Positions 28,665-39,180 of a DNA stretch of 64,000 bases are shown here, piece by piece. Source of the DNA: Isoetes taiwanensis (lineage: Eukaryota; Streptophyta; Lycopodiopsida; Isoetales; Isoetaceae); assembly GCA_021234155.1 (NCBI GenBank), contig JAJEKV010000251.1:62001-126000 (forward strand), read 5' to 3'. Made by a program: the position numbers and the translations under genes. The notes beneath the pieces were generated by a model that worked only from the letters and a program-made list of their open reading frames with translations, had not been told where the DNA came from and searched no databases. The first letter of the stretch is position 1, and every line of letters starts with the position of its first letter.

Positions 28665-30743
28665 TCAGAGAAATTGGTACCTGTGCTTGTAGATTTCCAT
28701 TATCACAATTTTGATATCATAGCGTAGTCCGGGGAAGTTTTCTTCATGTAAGACTTTGCATACCTTGTGCCAAACATGCTTCTTTTGAAATCCATTATTG
28801 CTGAAGCATTCCATCAGTCCCAGAATATCAAGTGCAGCATTTGTTGGGTTACTATGCACATATAAAAATGGCTGAATTTGTGAAATGACAATGTTACATG
28901 CCATTAAGTATGGTCGGCAACTAGAAGCATGTACGAATTTAGAAACCTTGAAGGGTAGTTTAGTTCTCTTATCATACCTTTTGGTTGAATAGATCCCATG
29001 CATTGGTGCTAGAACTTCAATGGTCATATTCAGGAAGTCAATCTTCCTGCCAGTTTCACCATCATCCCAATATAGCGTCTCATCCTTTATGACAAGATGT
29101 TTTAAATCATATATAAACCTGCTGTTGGACTGATCATTACTCAGTCCCAAGTACTTTCTAATAAAGGGATTATTAATACTGGCTAGGTCATCAATGTATC
29201 TGCATGTATTCCTGAAGGCAGCAGCTTCAATAAGATTGCCACTATTAATAAGTCCAAGGATGAACTTCATTTCAAACCAAGCTAGGTAGAGGTTGCACCA
29301 GCCTGGGCTAGATGCAAAACCCATGGGAATTCCTCTGATCTGCTTCCAAATGCCATTGTACATGGCCAAATAACAGTTGCAGAGTAGCCAGTTGTTGAGC
29401 ATCACAAATTTATCCTTATCCAATCGATACCACTTATTACCAACTGGTGTATTGTCCTTCCACTCTAAGTGGACATGCTCATTATTAGAAATTGTATACC
29501 ACATCTCATATTTAGAGTGAATACGATGCTTGTACCTCCAGACGAGATTTATGATATTTTCCATAACTTTGCAGATACCATCCTCACCACACAGTGGTAT
29601 ATTCTCATAACACTTGGTTATGTCAGCCACGAAAACATTGTTAATCTTGGCTAGAAGGTTACAAGCCACATCATATATGGAATTAACAACCCAGGCAGCT
29701 CTAATTTTTTCTGAAGAAAACAGATTAGCTGTAGCACATTTATCATGGCATATTACAGTCCATGCTTCCAGTAATAGATTAAGTCCAGCCGATATAATTG
29801 ATGCTACAACAGAAAATATACTGTCGTGTGCATTAGTGATCCAACGGTACTCATTCTTGTGTGCCTTGAAGATGCCTAATAGAAAAGGTAATTCCTCAGA
29901 TGCAATGTGTCCATCACCAAGTATATTCTGTAGGTCTGTTTTGATTTGGATAACCAAATCATTATCAGTAATATTACATTTCAGAAAGTCACCACCATCC
30001 AGTCTTTTGGCTGCTTCAAGCCTAATGTGCAAGGGACAGATAAATGATGGGTTGTTCGCTGCCTTATCGACACCTGCTACATAAAGATTTTTACCAATCC
30101 ATTCCATATTCTTTATAACAAGAATATCATTAATTGGGAACTTCCTGACCGTGGCAGAATTTTTTTGAATGAAGCCTTTAGCTAGCCATTTGGTTTCTTT
30201 CCTGAGTGCTGCTTTACATTTCTCAATCATATCGTTGTCCATGGAAGCCATAACTCCATAATGTACCGCAAAGAATTGTTCAATGGTTCTAAGCATCTCA
30301 ATTTTGAACTGTTGTAGAGTGAATGGTTGATCTGGGATATAATTGAGACCAAATGAGAACCATTTTCTTAGAGTTTTATTATGCACAATTCTAAGATCAG
30401 TGGTGCGAACATGCTCAATTACAGGGTCAATAAATCCCTTTAAGTTAGGATTAGAGCAGGGGCATCTAGGTTGATCAAGATCAGAAAAAACAACCTTAGG
30501 TCTGTAGAATAAGTTTTTCAATGTTGATGTGTATCTCCAGCCGAATGTAGTATTATTCCATAATTCATGGCCTATATCCCCTAAATATCTGTAGAGCACA
30601 TTTTTAAATGTGCTGGAAAAATCAATCTTGTCAACTTCCTTTGAAAAATATGTAAAATGCACATATTTCTGTTTATGTGCTTGCCTACAAGTTCTAAGTT
30701 TAATCTGTCCATCAATTGTATGGGAAAGCTCCTTCCATTTAAT
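28665..30743 (-). CDS. Penelope-like reverse transcriptase, EN-minus
   Basis: A 693-codon open exon. It starts after TGTTTATTACAG (AG at 30745-30744) in phase 0 with IKWKELSH. No ATG lies in frame upstream, so it must be reached by splicing or another device. N-terminally it has VDKAANNPSFICPLHIR (about 30075-30025), comparable to the DKG-type block of PLE RTs, and GIFKAHKNEYRWITNAHD (about 29885-29830). Palm motifs follow: A FVADITKCYENIPL (about 29630-29590), B GIPMGFASSPG (about 29335-29305), C CRYIDDL (about 29205-29184), and GRKIDFLNMTIEV (about 29060-29020). Then comes PFKVSKFVHASSCRP, similar to the PLE thumb. The protein ends YKHRYQFL with no GIY-YIG endonuclease, as in EN-minus PLEs. 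Role: copying the element's RNA into DNA. A separate deep RT lineage is possible. Confidence 0.75.
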   Translation of the reverse strand: MKWKELSHTIDGQIKLRTCRQAHKQKYVHFTYFSKEVDKIDFSSTFKNVLYRYLGDIGHELWNNTTFGWRYTSTLKNLFYRPKVVFSDLDQPRCPCSNPNLKGFIDPVIEHVRTTDLRIVHNKTLRKWFSFGLNYIPDQPFTLQQFKIEMLRTIEQFFAVHYGVMASMDNDMIEKCKAALRKETKWLAKGFIQKNSATVRKFPINDILVIKNMEWIGKNLYVAGVDKAANNPSFICPLHIRLEAAKRLDGGDFLKCNITDNDLVIQIKTDLQNILGDGHIASEELPFLLGIFKAHKNEYRWITNAHDSIFSVVASIISAGLNLLLEAWTVICHDKCATANLFSSEKIRAAWVVNSIYDVACNLLAKINNVFVADITKCYENIPLCGEDGICKVMENIINLVWRYKHRIHSKYEMWYTISNNEHVHLEWKDNTPVGNKWYRLDKDKFVMLNNWLLCNCYLAMYNGIWKQIRGIPMGFASSPGWCNLYLAWFEMKFILGLINSGNLIEAAAFRNTCRYIDDLASINNPFIRKYLGLSNDQSNSRFIYDLKHLVIKDETLYWDDGETGRKIDFLNMTIEVLAPMHGIYSTKRYDKRTKLPFKVSKFVHASSCRPYLMACNIVISQIQPFLYVHSNPTNAALDILGLMECFSNNGFQKKHVWHKVCKVLHEENFPGLRYDIKIVIMEIYKHRYQFL

Positions 30744-30998
30744 CTGTAATAAACACCCATAAAATGGGATAAATTTATAGTTCAAAATAGTTTGCAGGCA
30801 CTGTGGCCATACAAAGTCATAAAAGGAATTTGCATAAAATGCATAGTGTAGTAACAGAAACAAATTGTAGTAAGTAATAAATCAAAATTTAATATAAGAC
30901 TGCAATAGAATACTTTCAGAAAAATAAGTCATTATAACAAAATAGAAACAGAGGTATCCAAAAAGTTAGGTGTCCTCAAACATCAAGTGAGATCAAAT

Positions 30999-32594
30999 TT
31001 AGGAAAATCTGACTTTGAGTTTAGATCCAGCTAGTGTAGTCCCAGCCCTATTAGAAGATCCTTCCTTCAGCACATTAGGAGCAGAATCATCAAGTCTTGT
31101 AACAGTAGGGTAATTATCAATAGCTCCTTTCATGAGCTTAGGTGGTCTTAAAATGCCACTAGGAGGTGTATTTGCAGCCTGAAACCTTTTCTTTGGTGCA
31201 GTATTGATACCAAGACTATAATTGTCATGCAGATGTTTCTTGAGGAAATCCATAGACTTAAGAGTCTTTTCTATGATGTCGACAAGTTTGGAGTTGCCAA
31301 ACTTTTCCTTCAAATTACAGTCTGGATTATCCGACAGTTTATGCGTCATTTGAAACATGAGATCCCTGACAGAAAGATAACCAACATAAGCTAAAACAAC
31401 ACCTCTTATAGGTTCAGTAGAGAGGAATGCAGATAACAGGGCATATCTTTTCTGAATGGGATCATTTGGCCATATCACTTCCAAATGGTTTAGCATGAAC
31501 CAAATCAGATGGTCAAACCAAACAATGTTATCAGGGCATTTTTCATCAGTTGAATTGTCACAGTTGCATCTGATAAATGGGCAGTAAGTTCTCCAAATTC
31601 TTTTAAGATAAAAATCAATACGTTTCTCCGAAGTTTTAGCCATGTGGCCCTTCTGGCCAATATAAACAGCAGATCCTAAGGTGCATTTCCTTTCCAGAAA
31701 CTGAAAGTAATTGAAAGGTAGATCAGGGACAATTCTTCTAATGTGCTTTGTAAAAGATAAAGCATCAGATTTAGCTTTTTTGACCTCCATATCAGATAAA
31801 TTGGCTAGTTTGATCCATGATTCCAAGGCAATAGGAGCAATAACCCCCAAATTATTACTCTTCCAGAGAGCATGCTGAAACTGCTCTCCATGAATTTCAG
31901 TGTTTCTACTAGACATAATGGGAAAGGCCCCACAGTTAAAGAGATTTAACTCAACAATATTATATGCCTTCAGTTCAGCTTTTATGGTATCCATTTCGTC
32001 CAAGGCAACTGCCTCAAGATCAGGCTCATCAGCTGTAGGTACCTTCTCCACCTCATTCAATAGGCTGATATCAAACAGCGCATTAGCAAGGACAGGTTGG
32101 GGAGCCACCTGCATAGGTTTTTGCGTCTTTAAATTGACAGGAGGAAATGAGAGTTTTTTGAGCTCATTGATTGTCTCAAGAGTAGTAAGTCCCTTGACAA
32201 AATCTAGCAAATCTTTAAGATCCTTTTGATCAGCTTGAATATGGGCCCCGGGAAGCATGTTATAAGCATTGTCAATCAACATTTTGCAAATAGAAAGATC
32301 ATACTTGACTTCATTGATAAGCGCAATCAGCTCAAGCATGTTGTTGAAGCCAAAGAACAGGATAACAGAAATTTCTCCCTCGACTAATGCTTTCTCCTTC
32401 TCAATAAAGAGATTATGGACTTCAGGTTTAAAGCAGCAAGATAAAATTGTCTGAACTGCCTTATTTGGAGCAATGATACCAGCAGAAGCATATCCGAGAA
32501 GAAGGGTATCAGAATACCATCCAGGCCTGGAGTCAGCAACATTCTGATTATGGAGATAAGGTATAGCAGAGGATATAATAGTAGGGGCCCCTTC
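30999..32594 (-). CDS. ORF1 of PLE-like element B, exon 2
   Basis: The open exon starts after ...TTTCTTTTAG (AG at 32596-32595) with GAAGGGGCC (EGAPTIISS) and ends at a stop at 30999; 531 codons. It joins in phase 0 to the SAP/HeH-like exon (34693), giving a predicted 639-residue protein. Recognisable parts are GYASAGIIAPNKAVQTILSC and FFGFNNMLELIALI near the start, then a helical, acidic middle. Later comes a Cys-rich stretch, CPFIRCNCDNSTDEKC (near 31590-31545), possibly zinc-binding, and a basic C-terminus. I recognise no named family. Position upstream of the RT suggests a gag-like, RNA-binding or chaperone role; that is inference. Element A keeps a homologue, so the protein is conserved. 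Confidence 0.65.
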   Translation of the reverse strand, partial: EGAPTIISSAIPYLHNQNVADSRPGWYSDTLLLGYASAGIIAPNKAVQTILSCCFKPEVHNLFIEKEKALVEGEISVILFFGFNNMLELIALINEVKYDLSICKMLIDNAYNMLPGAHIQADQKDLKDLLDFVKGLTTLETINELKKLSFPPVNLKTQKPMQVAPQPVLANALFDISLLNEVEKVPTADEPDLEAVALDEMDTIKAELKAYNIVELNLFNCGAFPIMSSRNTEIHGEQFQHALWKSNNLGVIAPIALESWIKLANLSDMEVKKAKSDALSFTKHIRRIVPDLPFNYFQFLERKCTLGSAVYIGQKGHMAKTSEKRIDFYLKRIWRTYCPFIRCNCDNSTDEKCPDNIVWFDHLIWFMLNHLEVIWPNDPIQKRYALLSAFLSTEPIRGVVLAYVGYLSVRDLMFQMTHKLSDNPDCNLKEKFGNSKLVDIIEKTLKSMDFLKKHLHDNYSLGINTAPKKRFQAANTPPSGILRPPKLMKGAIDNYPTVTRLDDSAPNVLKEGSSNRAGTTLAGSKLKVRFS

Positions 32595-32639
32595 CTAAAA
32601 GAAATTCCATATTCATTAGTAAGTAGGTATTCATCGAAA

Positions 32640-32840
32640 GATAATAATCATCACAAAACATTTAGAAAGAGAAGGATTAGTAAGAGAGAAAGCTTAGCAA
32701 GAAAGAAGGTTGAGCAAGAAAGAAAGAAGGAAAGAAAGACGGAAAAAGGAAAGAGGTAAAAGGAAAGAGGTAAAAGGAAAGAGGTTTCCAAGGTCCACAC
32801 TAGTAAAACTAGTGAACTGAAATGGGGTATATATAGACTA
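32640..32840 (-). promoter_or_regulatory. Purine tract and TATATATA site in intron 1 of B
   Basis: A GAAA/GGAAAGA-rich stretch (32660-32785) is followed by CACTAGTAAAACTAGTG, a short inverted repeat, and TATATATAGAC (32828-32838). Element A has the same CACTAGTAAGACTAGTG and TATATAGACC at 23877-23922. The TATA-like site could be an internal promoter for ORF1 and RT, or the annealing site used at (TA)n targets (see findings). Confidence 0.45.
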
Positions 32841-33477
32841 GCCAAAACCAAACCAAAGCCTAGTTTAGCCATCCAAAAAGCCTTGGGTAAACCCAAGAGC
32901 TGATGGACTTATCAGTCCTTTTGGTTTAGATTAAACCAAAAGGGAACCTTGGAAACCTGCTAAGTTAGAGTCTGAGTGCCAAACTGATACATGTATCAAT
33001 CACATGATGGGTTTGAAAATATCTAGAAAGGGAAATAACATGTAGTATCCTACCCGAGTGCATTGAATAAATTTTCCATGAGAGAATAGATATAAGGCAC
33101 CATAAATTTGAGAGTTTGAGAGTTTAAGATAGCAAATATTCAAGAGTGTATTGAAGCAAAAATAAACAATACAAGATACAATAGTGACAACCGCTTTCTT
33201 TACATTAGATAACTATCAATACCACAAAAAATTGTGACAGCAATACACTAACCAAGTGCAAAAAAATATATATTCAGAAATACAATAACCAAATGCAAGA
33301 AAAGTATTCCAGCAATACAATGATTTAGCAGTATAGTGCAACCAGATATAGTATTTCTGCAAACCAAGTCCAAAGGCCCAGAAGAATCATACCACAGCAG
33401 TGCTTAAAAATAATCATTTTTGTAGAAGAAAGATCTTTTGAGTTTTTCCAACCAGCATTTGCAAAAACCAACCATAT

Positions 33478-33610
33478 AGGAGATATGGGAAAAGGAAGTT
33501 CGGTTACCTGTAGCACAAATAGCAATAGTTAGCCTTAAGAGGGTAAAAACTGCTAGTGCTAACAGGTAAGCAATGAACTATCCTTGGCTTATCGCCCGTC
33601 ACCCACAAAT
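33478..33610 (-). other. Conserved block in intron 1 of the PLE-like elements
   Basis: Element B here matches element A at 24530-24640 (and 15439-15545) although most of the intron has diverged. On the minus strand the block is CATTGCTTACCTGTTAG, a ~50-nt stretch with TTTTACCCTCTT and GGCTAA, then ACAG|GTAACC. Both ends look like splice sites. The stretch carries stop codons in element B, so if it is a cassette exon it would not extend ORF1. Confidence 0.5.
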
Positions 33611-34692
33611 TAAAATACATATTGCATAAAACAAAAAGCTAGAAAGACAAGAATACAGTTGGTAGCATAATTATGATATGAAACACATCAGGTCTTGTCC
33701 ATCATACGAGTGCTAAGTATCAGATCCGCATCACTAAGTTGCAGAGTTATCAAGTAAACCGAGACTGTTCATGATAAGAGCAGAGTTTTTAATCCAAAGC
33801 ACGACTAAGGTTAAAATACTTAGGAGCCAGAAGGTATAAACTACTTCACTAAGCTGGTGCATTAAGCTGGTATCCTACTAGAGATAACAGAAATTAGTTC
33901 ACATACAGTTAACATACGGTTAATGGTGCAGCCAAGGGACTGATGTATGCTTCAGAATTTCAATAGCATGAGTCAGTATTCAAACATATGATACTGCCAC
34001 ATAGGACACCTATCCTCATAATTATAAATCCAAATTCCAGACCATTTATCAAAGTAGCTCCACATTTTAAGCAATAAAGAGCAAGAAAACATCATTTATG
34101 CGAAATAAGATAGTAAACCTATATCATGTTGGGAACATTAAGTCACTAGACAAAATGCACCCATGACAGCATAGTGAAATTATACGATACGCCATATTAC
34201 TGGAGCCAAGGTCAAAAGAAGCGAACTACCATACCACAGACCAGCAGAGTAGCAGAGCAGAATGCAAGCCTACCCCATTTCTAAAAGAATTGGTCCAATG
34301 AGATAAACCCACAGAAGGTCACAAGCAAAGATATCCAATGCGTTACACTTTAGGCAAGTCTAATTCTGCTGTATCATAATATGAACTTATACTGGCACAG
34401 AGCTGATGAGACAATTCAAGTAAAGACAATAAGAAAAAAACCATTGGAGGATACTGGAGCAGGAGATAGCTTATATCAGGACAACTACATTATACAGCAT
34501 CGATTCATGATTAACACAGAAATGGCAGTTAGTTATACTTAGAACAAGGTCACAGAAGAGTCTAACACAGCAGAAACCGATCTATATATAAGATAACTTT
34601 TAGATGTTATGCAAGAACTTAGTCAAATACTGCTATCTATCAGATCCATAACATGTTCATAGATTTTTCTGAAACAAATTGCCTAACCAAAC

Positions 34693-35016
34693 CTGATTGG
34701 GTTGTAGTTGCTCCTCAATCTCTTCTTCATCAGAAATATCATCATCAGTCAGGGCAACACGAATTATGTTGGAGGAATCAGCATCCTTGTTAATATTGCT
34801 GCAGCTTTGCATTCCAGATGCCATGAACTTCTTGATATTACCTTCACCATTTTCTCTACTGGGATCAATCCCATTAATCCTACACAACTCCAGCAATTGT
34901 GCCTTGGTGGGTTGCACACTGGGATGCTCAATCCCTCTCCTCCTGAGAATCTCAATAAGTTTGGGCCTGGTCTGCCCTTTGTTATGGGCGCCCTCAGGGC
35001 GTCCAGCCCTGCTCAT
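34693..35016 (-). CDS. SAP/HeH-like exon 1 of element B's ORF1
   Basis: ATG at 35016 opens MSRAGRPEGAHNKG. Two helix-like segments follow, RPKLIEILRRRGIEH and TKAQLLELCRINGI, then an acidic tail (DDDISDEEEIEEQ). The exon ends LQPNQ at CAATCAG|GTTTGG (34693), phase 0, exactly 108 codons, matching the phase of exon 2. The helix pairs resemble SAP/HeH/Rho-N-type DNA- or RNA-binding motifs, judged by pattern only. Element A has two copies. The same ATG position and MN/SK/R-x-GRPEG start in A and B support this initiator. Confidence 0.65.
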
Positions 35017-35174
35017 GACAAATTTTGCATAAGCATATGCACTTACAGTGCTTTATATGGTCGGCAAGTATTTTAAGCAGTGCTAATATCATATTTGTAA
35101 CACTAAATTTGTATAAAGAAGCTTATCAAGCAGCAAAACCAGTACTTACAAGAATTGAAGTGCTTATTATTTAC

Positions 35175-35400
35175 CTGAAACCACTTTTTCCTTTTTCATC
35201 GTCCTGCTAAATTGCATAATCCGAAAATAACTTGTACGAAGTTTCCAGCTCAGAGAGCGACAATTAGGGATTATTCCTCACTCCGCTTTCTGCTTCCAGA
35301 AGCCGTGAAGAAAACCTAGGGTTACACTTCTCGTCCGGCAACATTTGTTCCGCCATAAATTTTCAACCACGGTTCACAATATTGAGCCAATATTTTCATA
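35175..35400 (-). promoter_or_regulatory. 5' leader exon and likely promoter of element B
   Basis: On the minus strand, ATG at 35356 opens a 30-codon frame ending at 35264. The exon then ends GGTTTCAG|GTAAAT at 35175. Element A has the matching donor GTGTTCAG|GTAACG at 25659. The short frame does not join in phase with the SAP/HeH-like exon, so it looks like an upstream ORF in a leader. The transcription start is not determined. Confidence 0.45.
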
Positions 35401-36822
35401 ATGTATAACATGACCAATATGTAAATGTTTAAGTTCAAGATAACCTTGGCTACCATAGATTAAACCAACATAACATGATCCATTAGAGGTGTATTTTAAC
35501 CTTATATGCATGGTTTGCTTCATATATACTGCTCTCAGACAATACCTAATGATTACAACATGGAATTCCATTTATAAAAAATGCATAACCCCAAGTATAC
35601 ACCAACAGGGCCTATTACCCCAAATTAGCTGGCATCCCACCACTAGTTGTAGTGTCATCATTTATACATACGCCCAGTATCATATGCCCTGTTAGGGGGC
35701 ACTCTGTAGCAAGTTCAATTAGCCCAAAAATGAACAAATTTAACAAATTTAACTAAAACAAGGTTAAACAAATTGAGCCCGAATCAGACTCCACTGCAAT
35801 TATTTATTACTTGCATTGCTTTCCATTCCAGTCATGTTGCATATATGCCCAGTAATAGCTTTGCTTTAGTTTGCACAGCACATCGATATTGGCTATAACG
35901 ATATACAACTAGTTAATGGTGTAGAGCAAATAATGCAAGTTTAGGTAATTAAAAACCTACCACTAATCCGGGAACATAATGGTTGGGATGAAACAAAGCA
36001 GGACAAGCACAGGGTCCCACATTAATGTGGCAAACTTATTAGCCAAATAAGAGTTAACAAAGCTTCAAATATATATTGAGCACATTCAGAAAAAGTCCTA
36101 ATTTAAATATTCAGAACAAACCCTAATTGAAATATTTTGCCCAAGTAGTATTAGTCATTAGCTATTACTTTATTCATAGTTCAGTCCTTACCATGTTAAA
36201 CAACAATGGCTAGAGTTAGGACCCTAAATGGAAGACATGGGAAGTTCCTTAAATGCTGCAATTATTTATCATTTGCCTTGCTATCCTTTCCAACAGTGTT
36301 GCATATCTACCCAGTAATTATTATGCCTTAGTATGCACCATACATCAAGATTGGCTACAAAGATATTAAGCTAGTTAATGGTGCAGATCTGACAATGCAA
36401 GTTTAGGTGATAAGAAACAAACCAAGGCCATGGAAAATTAGTGGTTGGGTTGAAACAAAACAGGACAAGCAAAAGGTTCAACCTTAATGCGGCAAGCCTA
36501 TTAGCCAAATAGTAGTTAACAAAGCTCCAAATCTACATTAAGGGTAATCAGAACTAGCCACAATTGGAATATTTTGCCCAAATAGTATTAGTCATCAAAG
36601 GTATCCCTATATTCATAGTTCAGTCCTTACCATGGTAAAGGCCACAAAGGAATGGCTAGAATTACAACATTAAGTGAAAGAGGATACGTTTCGGGGATTT
36701 GAACCATAATACTAGCCATCAAGGTACCAGTTTATAATTAATACAACAAAATGAGAAAAACCTGTAGAATCGTTTTTTATTGAGGAAAACCAGTAATTAC
36801 CCAAAAACAAACAAACAAAAGC

Positions 36823-36825
<3 letters not shown>
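35400..36825. other. 5' non-coding region of element B
   Basis: AT-rich sequence without credible ORFs. Two segments of about 300 bp are related: about 35800-36140 and 36240-36600 share TATTTGCTTTGC-like text, GTTAATGGTGCAGA and ATAGTATTAGTCAT, so there is an internal direct duplication. A T-arm-like GGTTCAAATCCCC sits on the minus strand near 36690-36704 without a good A box. Confidence 0.5.

Positions 36826-36894
<69 letters not shown>
36826..36894. repeat. (TA)n microsatellite, presumed 5' boundary of element B
   Basis: About 34 TA units between CCTCA and AAGAGC. This is the fourth long TA tract in the block, and each one coincides with an end of a PLE-like element. Confidence 0.95.
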
Positions 36895-36897
<3 letters not shown>

Positions 36898-37559
36898 AGC
36901 TATAAATAATATAGGATGTTCTTTTGCCCCAAAGTGAGAGATTTTTGGGCTTGAGTTGCCCCCATCTTGCATATGGACATGGCATATGTTCAATGGCCTC
37001 TGATTTTCCTAGCACAAACTGATAAGCTTGGGTATACCATTACTTGCATTGCACTTTGGGCGGTATGGAAGCACATGTGGCTATAGCACTAGGGGACCAG
37101 GAAATATCAACGGTCAAGATGAAAAACATCTTCAACCATGGTGTTGCCTCATGGCAATCTCACATGGCAGAAAATGGCGAAGAGATTATGATAAGTCCCT
37201 TGATAGACTAGGCTCATTTGAGGGCTTCTACATATTTTTTAAGTGTTCTGTGCGTCAGGTGGGAGGATTTGCCCCTCCCCCCAAATGACGAGTAACTCTA
37301 AGTTGTGGCTAGTAGGGGGGTTGTGAGCCCTAGACGGGAGCAATAGCTCAAGCCCATTGGGGGCCTTTAAATTCTGTAACTCAATATTTAAATAATATAT
37401 CTTTCTAGCCTTTAGAAAAAAAAAAGAATGGATTAATCCCATTTTGACACTGTTTTGACGAATCTGAATAGCCTAAACTATTGACCATTGAAATATTATC
37501 TGCTATGTCTATATTATATTCATTATCTATTGATTGATGTGTCTGCTATTATAGCCGTC

Positions 37560-38620
37560 GGATAAAAATAAAACCAAGGGCTAAGATCTCGATCTTCGTC
37601 TTCCTATCTGATTGGACTGAACTTTTTGGCGGTGGGCGGCGGGCTTCTTTGGGCGGGATTGGAACATTTTTTTGGCGGTTCTGCTCTTCTTGGGCGGGAA
37701 AACAGACGATTTGCTCTCTTTCTTTCCTTTCTCTGTCCGGGATTTCTTCTGCTCGAATCCTGATATTTCGCCTTTCTCTGGCTTCTGATCATGGTGGGTC
37801 TTCTTCTCTGCTCCCCTTCGATCATACTTTGTTGCCTGACTGCTTTTCCGGATCTCCTTTTTTTCGCAGATTCATCCCTGTCCTCTTCTACCACAACTAA
37901 ATTGTGTATGATGCCCCGTAAAGCTCTACTTTATGCTGTTTTTTTATGTGCTCTGCGGTGGAACAGACACTGTGTTTTGCTTAGTATTGGGCTTGCTCCA
38001 AGTATTCAGGAAGGTGTGTTGGTGACAAGAACATAAGAACATGGCCTGGATCCGTGGAAAAGGAATTGCAGTTGTCTGCGCTTGCCCAATAGAGCCCTGA
38101 AACTTGAATTTTTGTGCTTTGTTTGAAGGCCTGGACAGGTTTGAAGGTGTGTTGGTGCTAAGAACATGGCCTGGATCAGTGAAAAATGAGCATGGCCGGG
38201 ATCATGTCGCACAATAATGCACGTTACTGTTTGATCCAAGAATGCTTGATCTGCTAACAAAGCCGAAAACGACCTTAAAACAGTATCATGCATGCTTTTC
38301 TTTCTTTTGCATTTGCCCTTTTTTTAAGTGCAGTTATGTATATAATCGTTGTTCTCTAACAACAGGTATGCAGGTGAAGCTTAACATCAGTGTAGATTTT
38401 AAAACAGGTAAAAATCATTGAACTTGTTCTTTTTTTGTATGATCTAGGCATTTTTGAACATGATTGTTTTTTCCTTATTCAGATCCTGAAGCAGTCTTGA
38501 AAGTAATGGATCCAATGATGCAGAAGACCCCTTTCTTATCAAAATTAAGCAACAATTGGTTGTGGGAGTATCTTTGCAACTAACAAGGGTTTAAAATTGG
38601 AAAAATGGAACACCATTCCA
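37560..38620 (+). pseudogene. Possible captured gene fragment with E2F-like promoter
   Basis: Between 37625 and 37705 are clustered TTTTTGGCGG, TTTGGGCGGGAT, TTTTGGCGGTT and TTGGGCGGGAAAAC motifs, close to E2F sites (TTTSSCGC). A pyrimidine-rich leader follows, with a possible exon end at CATG|GTGGGT (37791) and acceptor TTCGCAG (about 37870). Further on, AACAACAG|GT... (38366) to AAAACAG|GTAAAA (38408), joined to TATTCAG|ATCCTGAAG (38482), gives a coherent peptide beginning MQVKLNISVDFKTDPEAVLK and ending after ~46 residues at a stop near 38583. I do not recognise the gene. It lies inside the giant element, and CACTA elements often carry such fragments. 36900-37560 shows nothing recognisable. 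Confidence 0.35.
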
Positions 38621-38964
38621 TCTAAAACAGTTTAGAATTGGAAAAGTGGAACATCATTCCATCTAAAGGATTGTAATGCATTTTCTGCTTTCAAAATTAT
38701 GAATTCCATGAATTTCAACGTTTTCAGTGGCATTTAAATTATTTGTATCTAATGGTTGATACCTCCATTACCTTTCCTTCCTTATTAATTAGTGTTAGAA
38801 TCTTAGAATTTGGATTACAATCTAATATTATTATGCTGTGTGGGTTTGTTTGGGTTCGATTCCCAAAAGGCTTCTTTATTTTAAAATAAACAAAATTAAT
38901 AAAGGATCCATAGATATATTGACTTTTAAATTGTGTATATACTATTTTTTTTTTTTTCAATTGT

Positions 38965-39180
38965 GCACCACGTGTCCACATTTCATTAGTTAAAATAGTG
39001 CTTTGTCATTTAAAAAAGTATGCCATGTGTTAATATTTCATTGGTTAAAAATCACATTTAAAAAGTAATAATGTGTCGAAAAAATATTTTTATTTTTAAT
39101 AAATTATGCCACGTGTCAATATTATATTCGTTATATTTTTTTAAAGTATGACACGTGTCGATATTTCATTGGCCTAAAGA
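38965..39180 (-). repeat. Right subterminal repeats with CACGTG cores
   Basis: Four degenerate copies of a ~25-bp motif, TGCCACGTGTCAATATTTCA, start near 38967, 39020, 39106 and 39149. Spacing is irregular (43-86 bp). Three keep ACGTGT, which is also an ABRE/G-box-like core. Position near the right terminus suggests transposase-binding subterminal repeats. The adjoining 39180-39670 is AT-rich and carries the inverted GTGG-T-run motifs. Confidence 0.6.

Larger units (their letters stand above)
28538..36894 (-). mobile_element. PLE-like retroelement B, nearly intact, with introns
   Basis: A minus-strand element bounded by (TA)n at both ends. Its order is 5' region, non-coding or leader exon (donor at 35175), SAP/HeH-like exon (35016-34693), ~2.1-kb intron 1, ORF1 exon (32594-30999), RT exon (30743-28665) and paired hairpins. 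The exon junctions are in phase and the same junctions exist in element A, so the splicing model has two independent copies behind it. Only one copy of the 5' region is present here. The left boundary at 36894 is inferred from the (TA)n by analogy with A and is less certain than the right one. Confidence 0.65.

Noticed and set aside
28538-30863. GIY-YIG endonuclease at the RT C-terminus
   Set aside because: The frame ends ~35 residues after the thumb-like region; no GIY or YIG motif in any frame before the hairpins.
36680-36730. tRNA gene or SINE from GGTTCAAATCCCC on the minus strand
   Set aside because: The B-box is good but no acceptable A-box or cloverleaf lies at the right distance.
38739-38981. 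80-codon minus-strand frame
   Set aside because: Lys/Ile/Asn-rich composition follows the AT content; no family pattern and no splice or promoter context.
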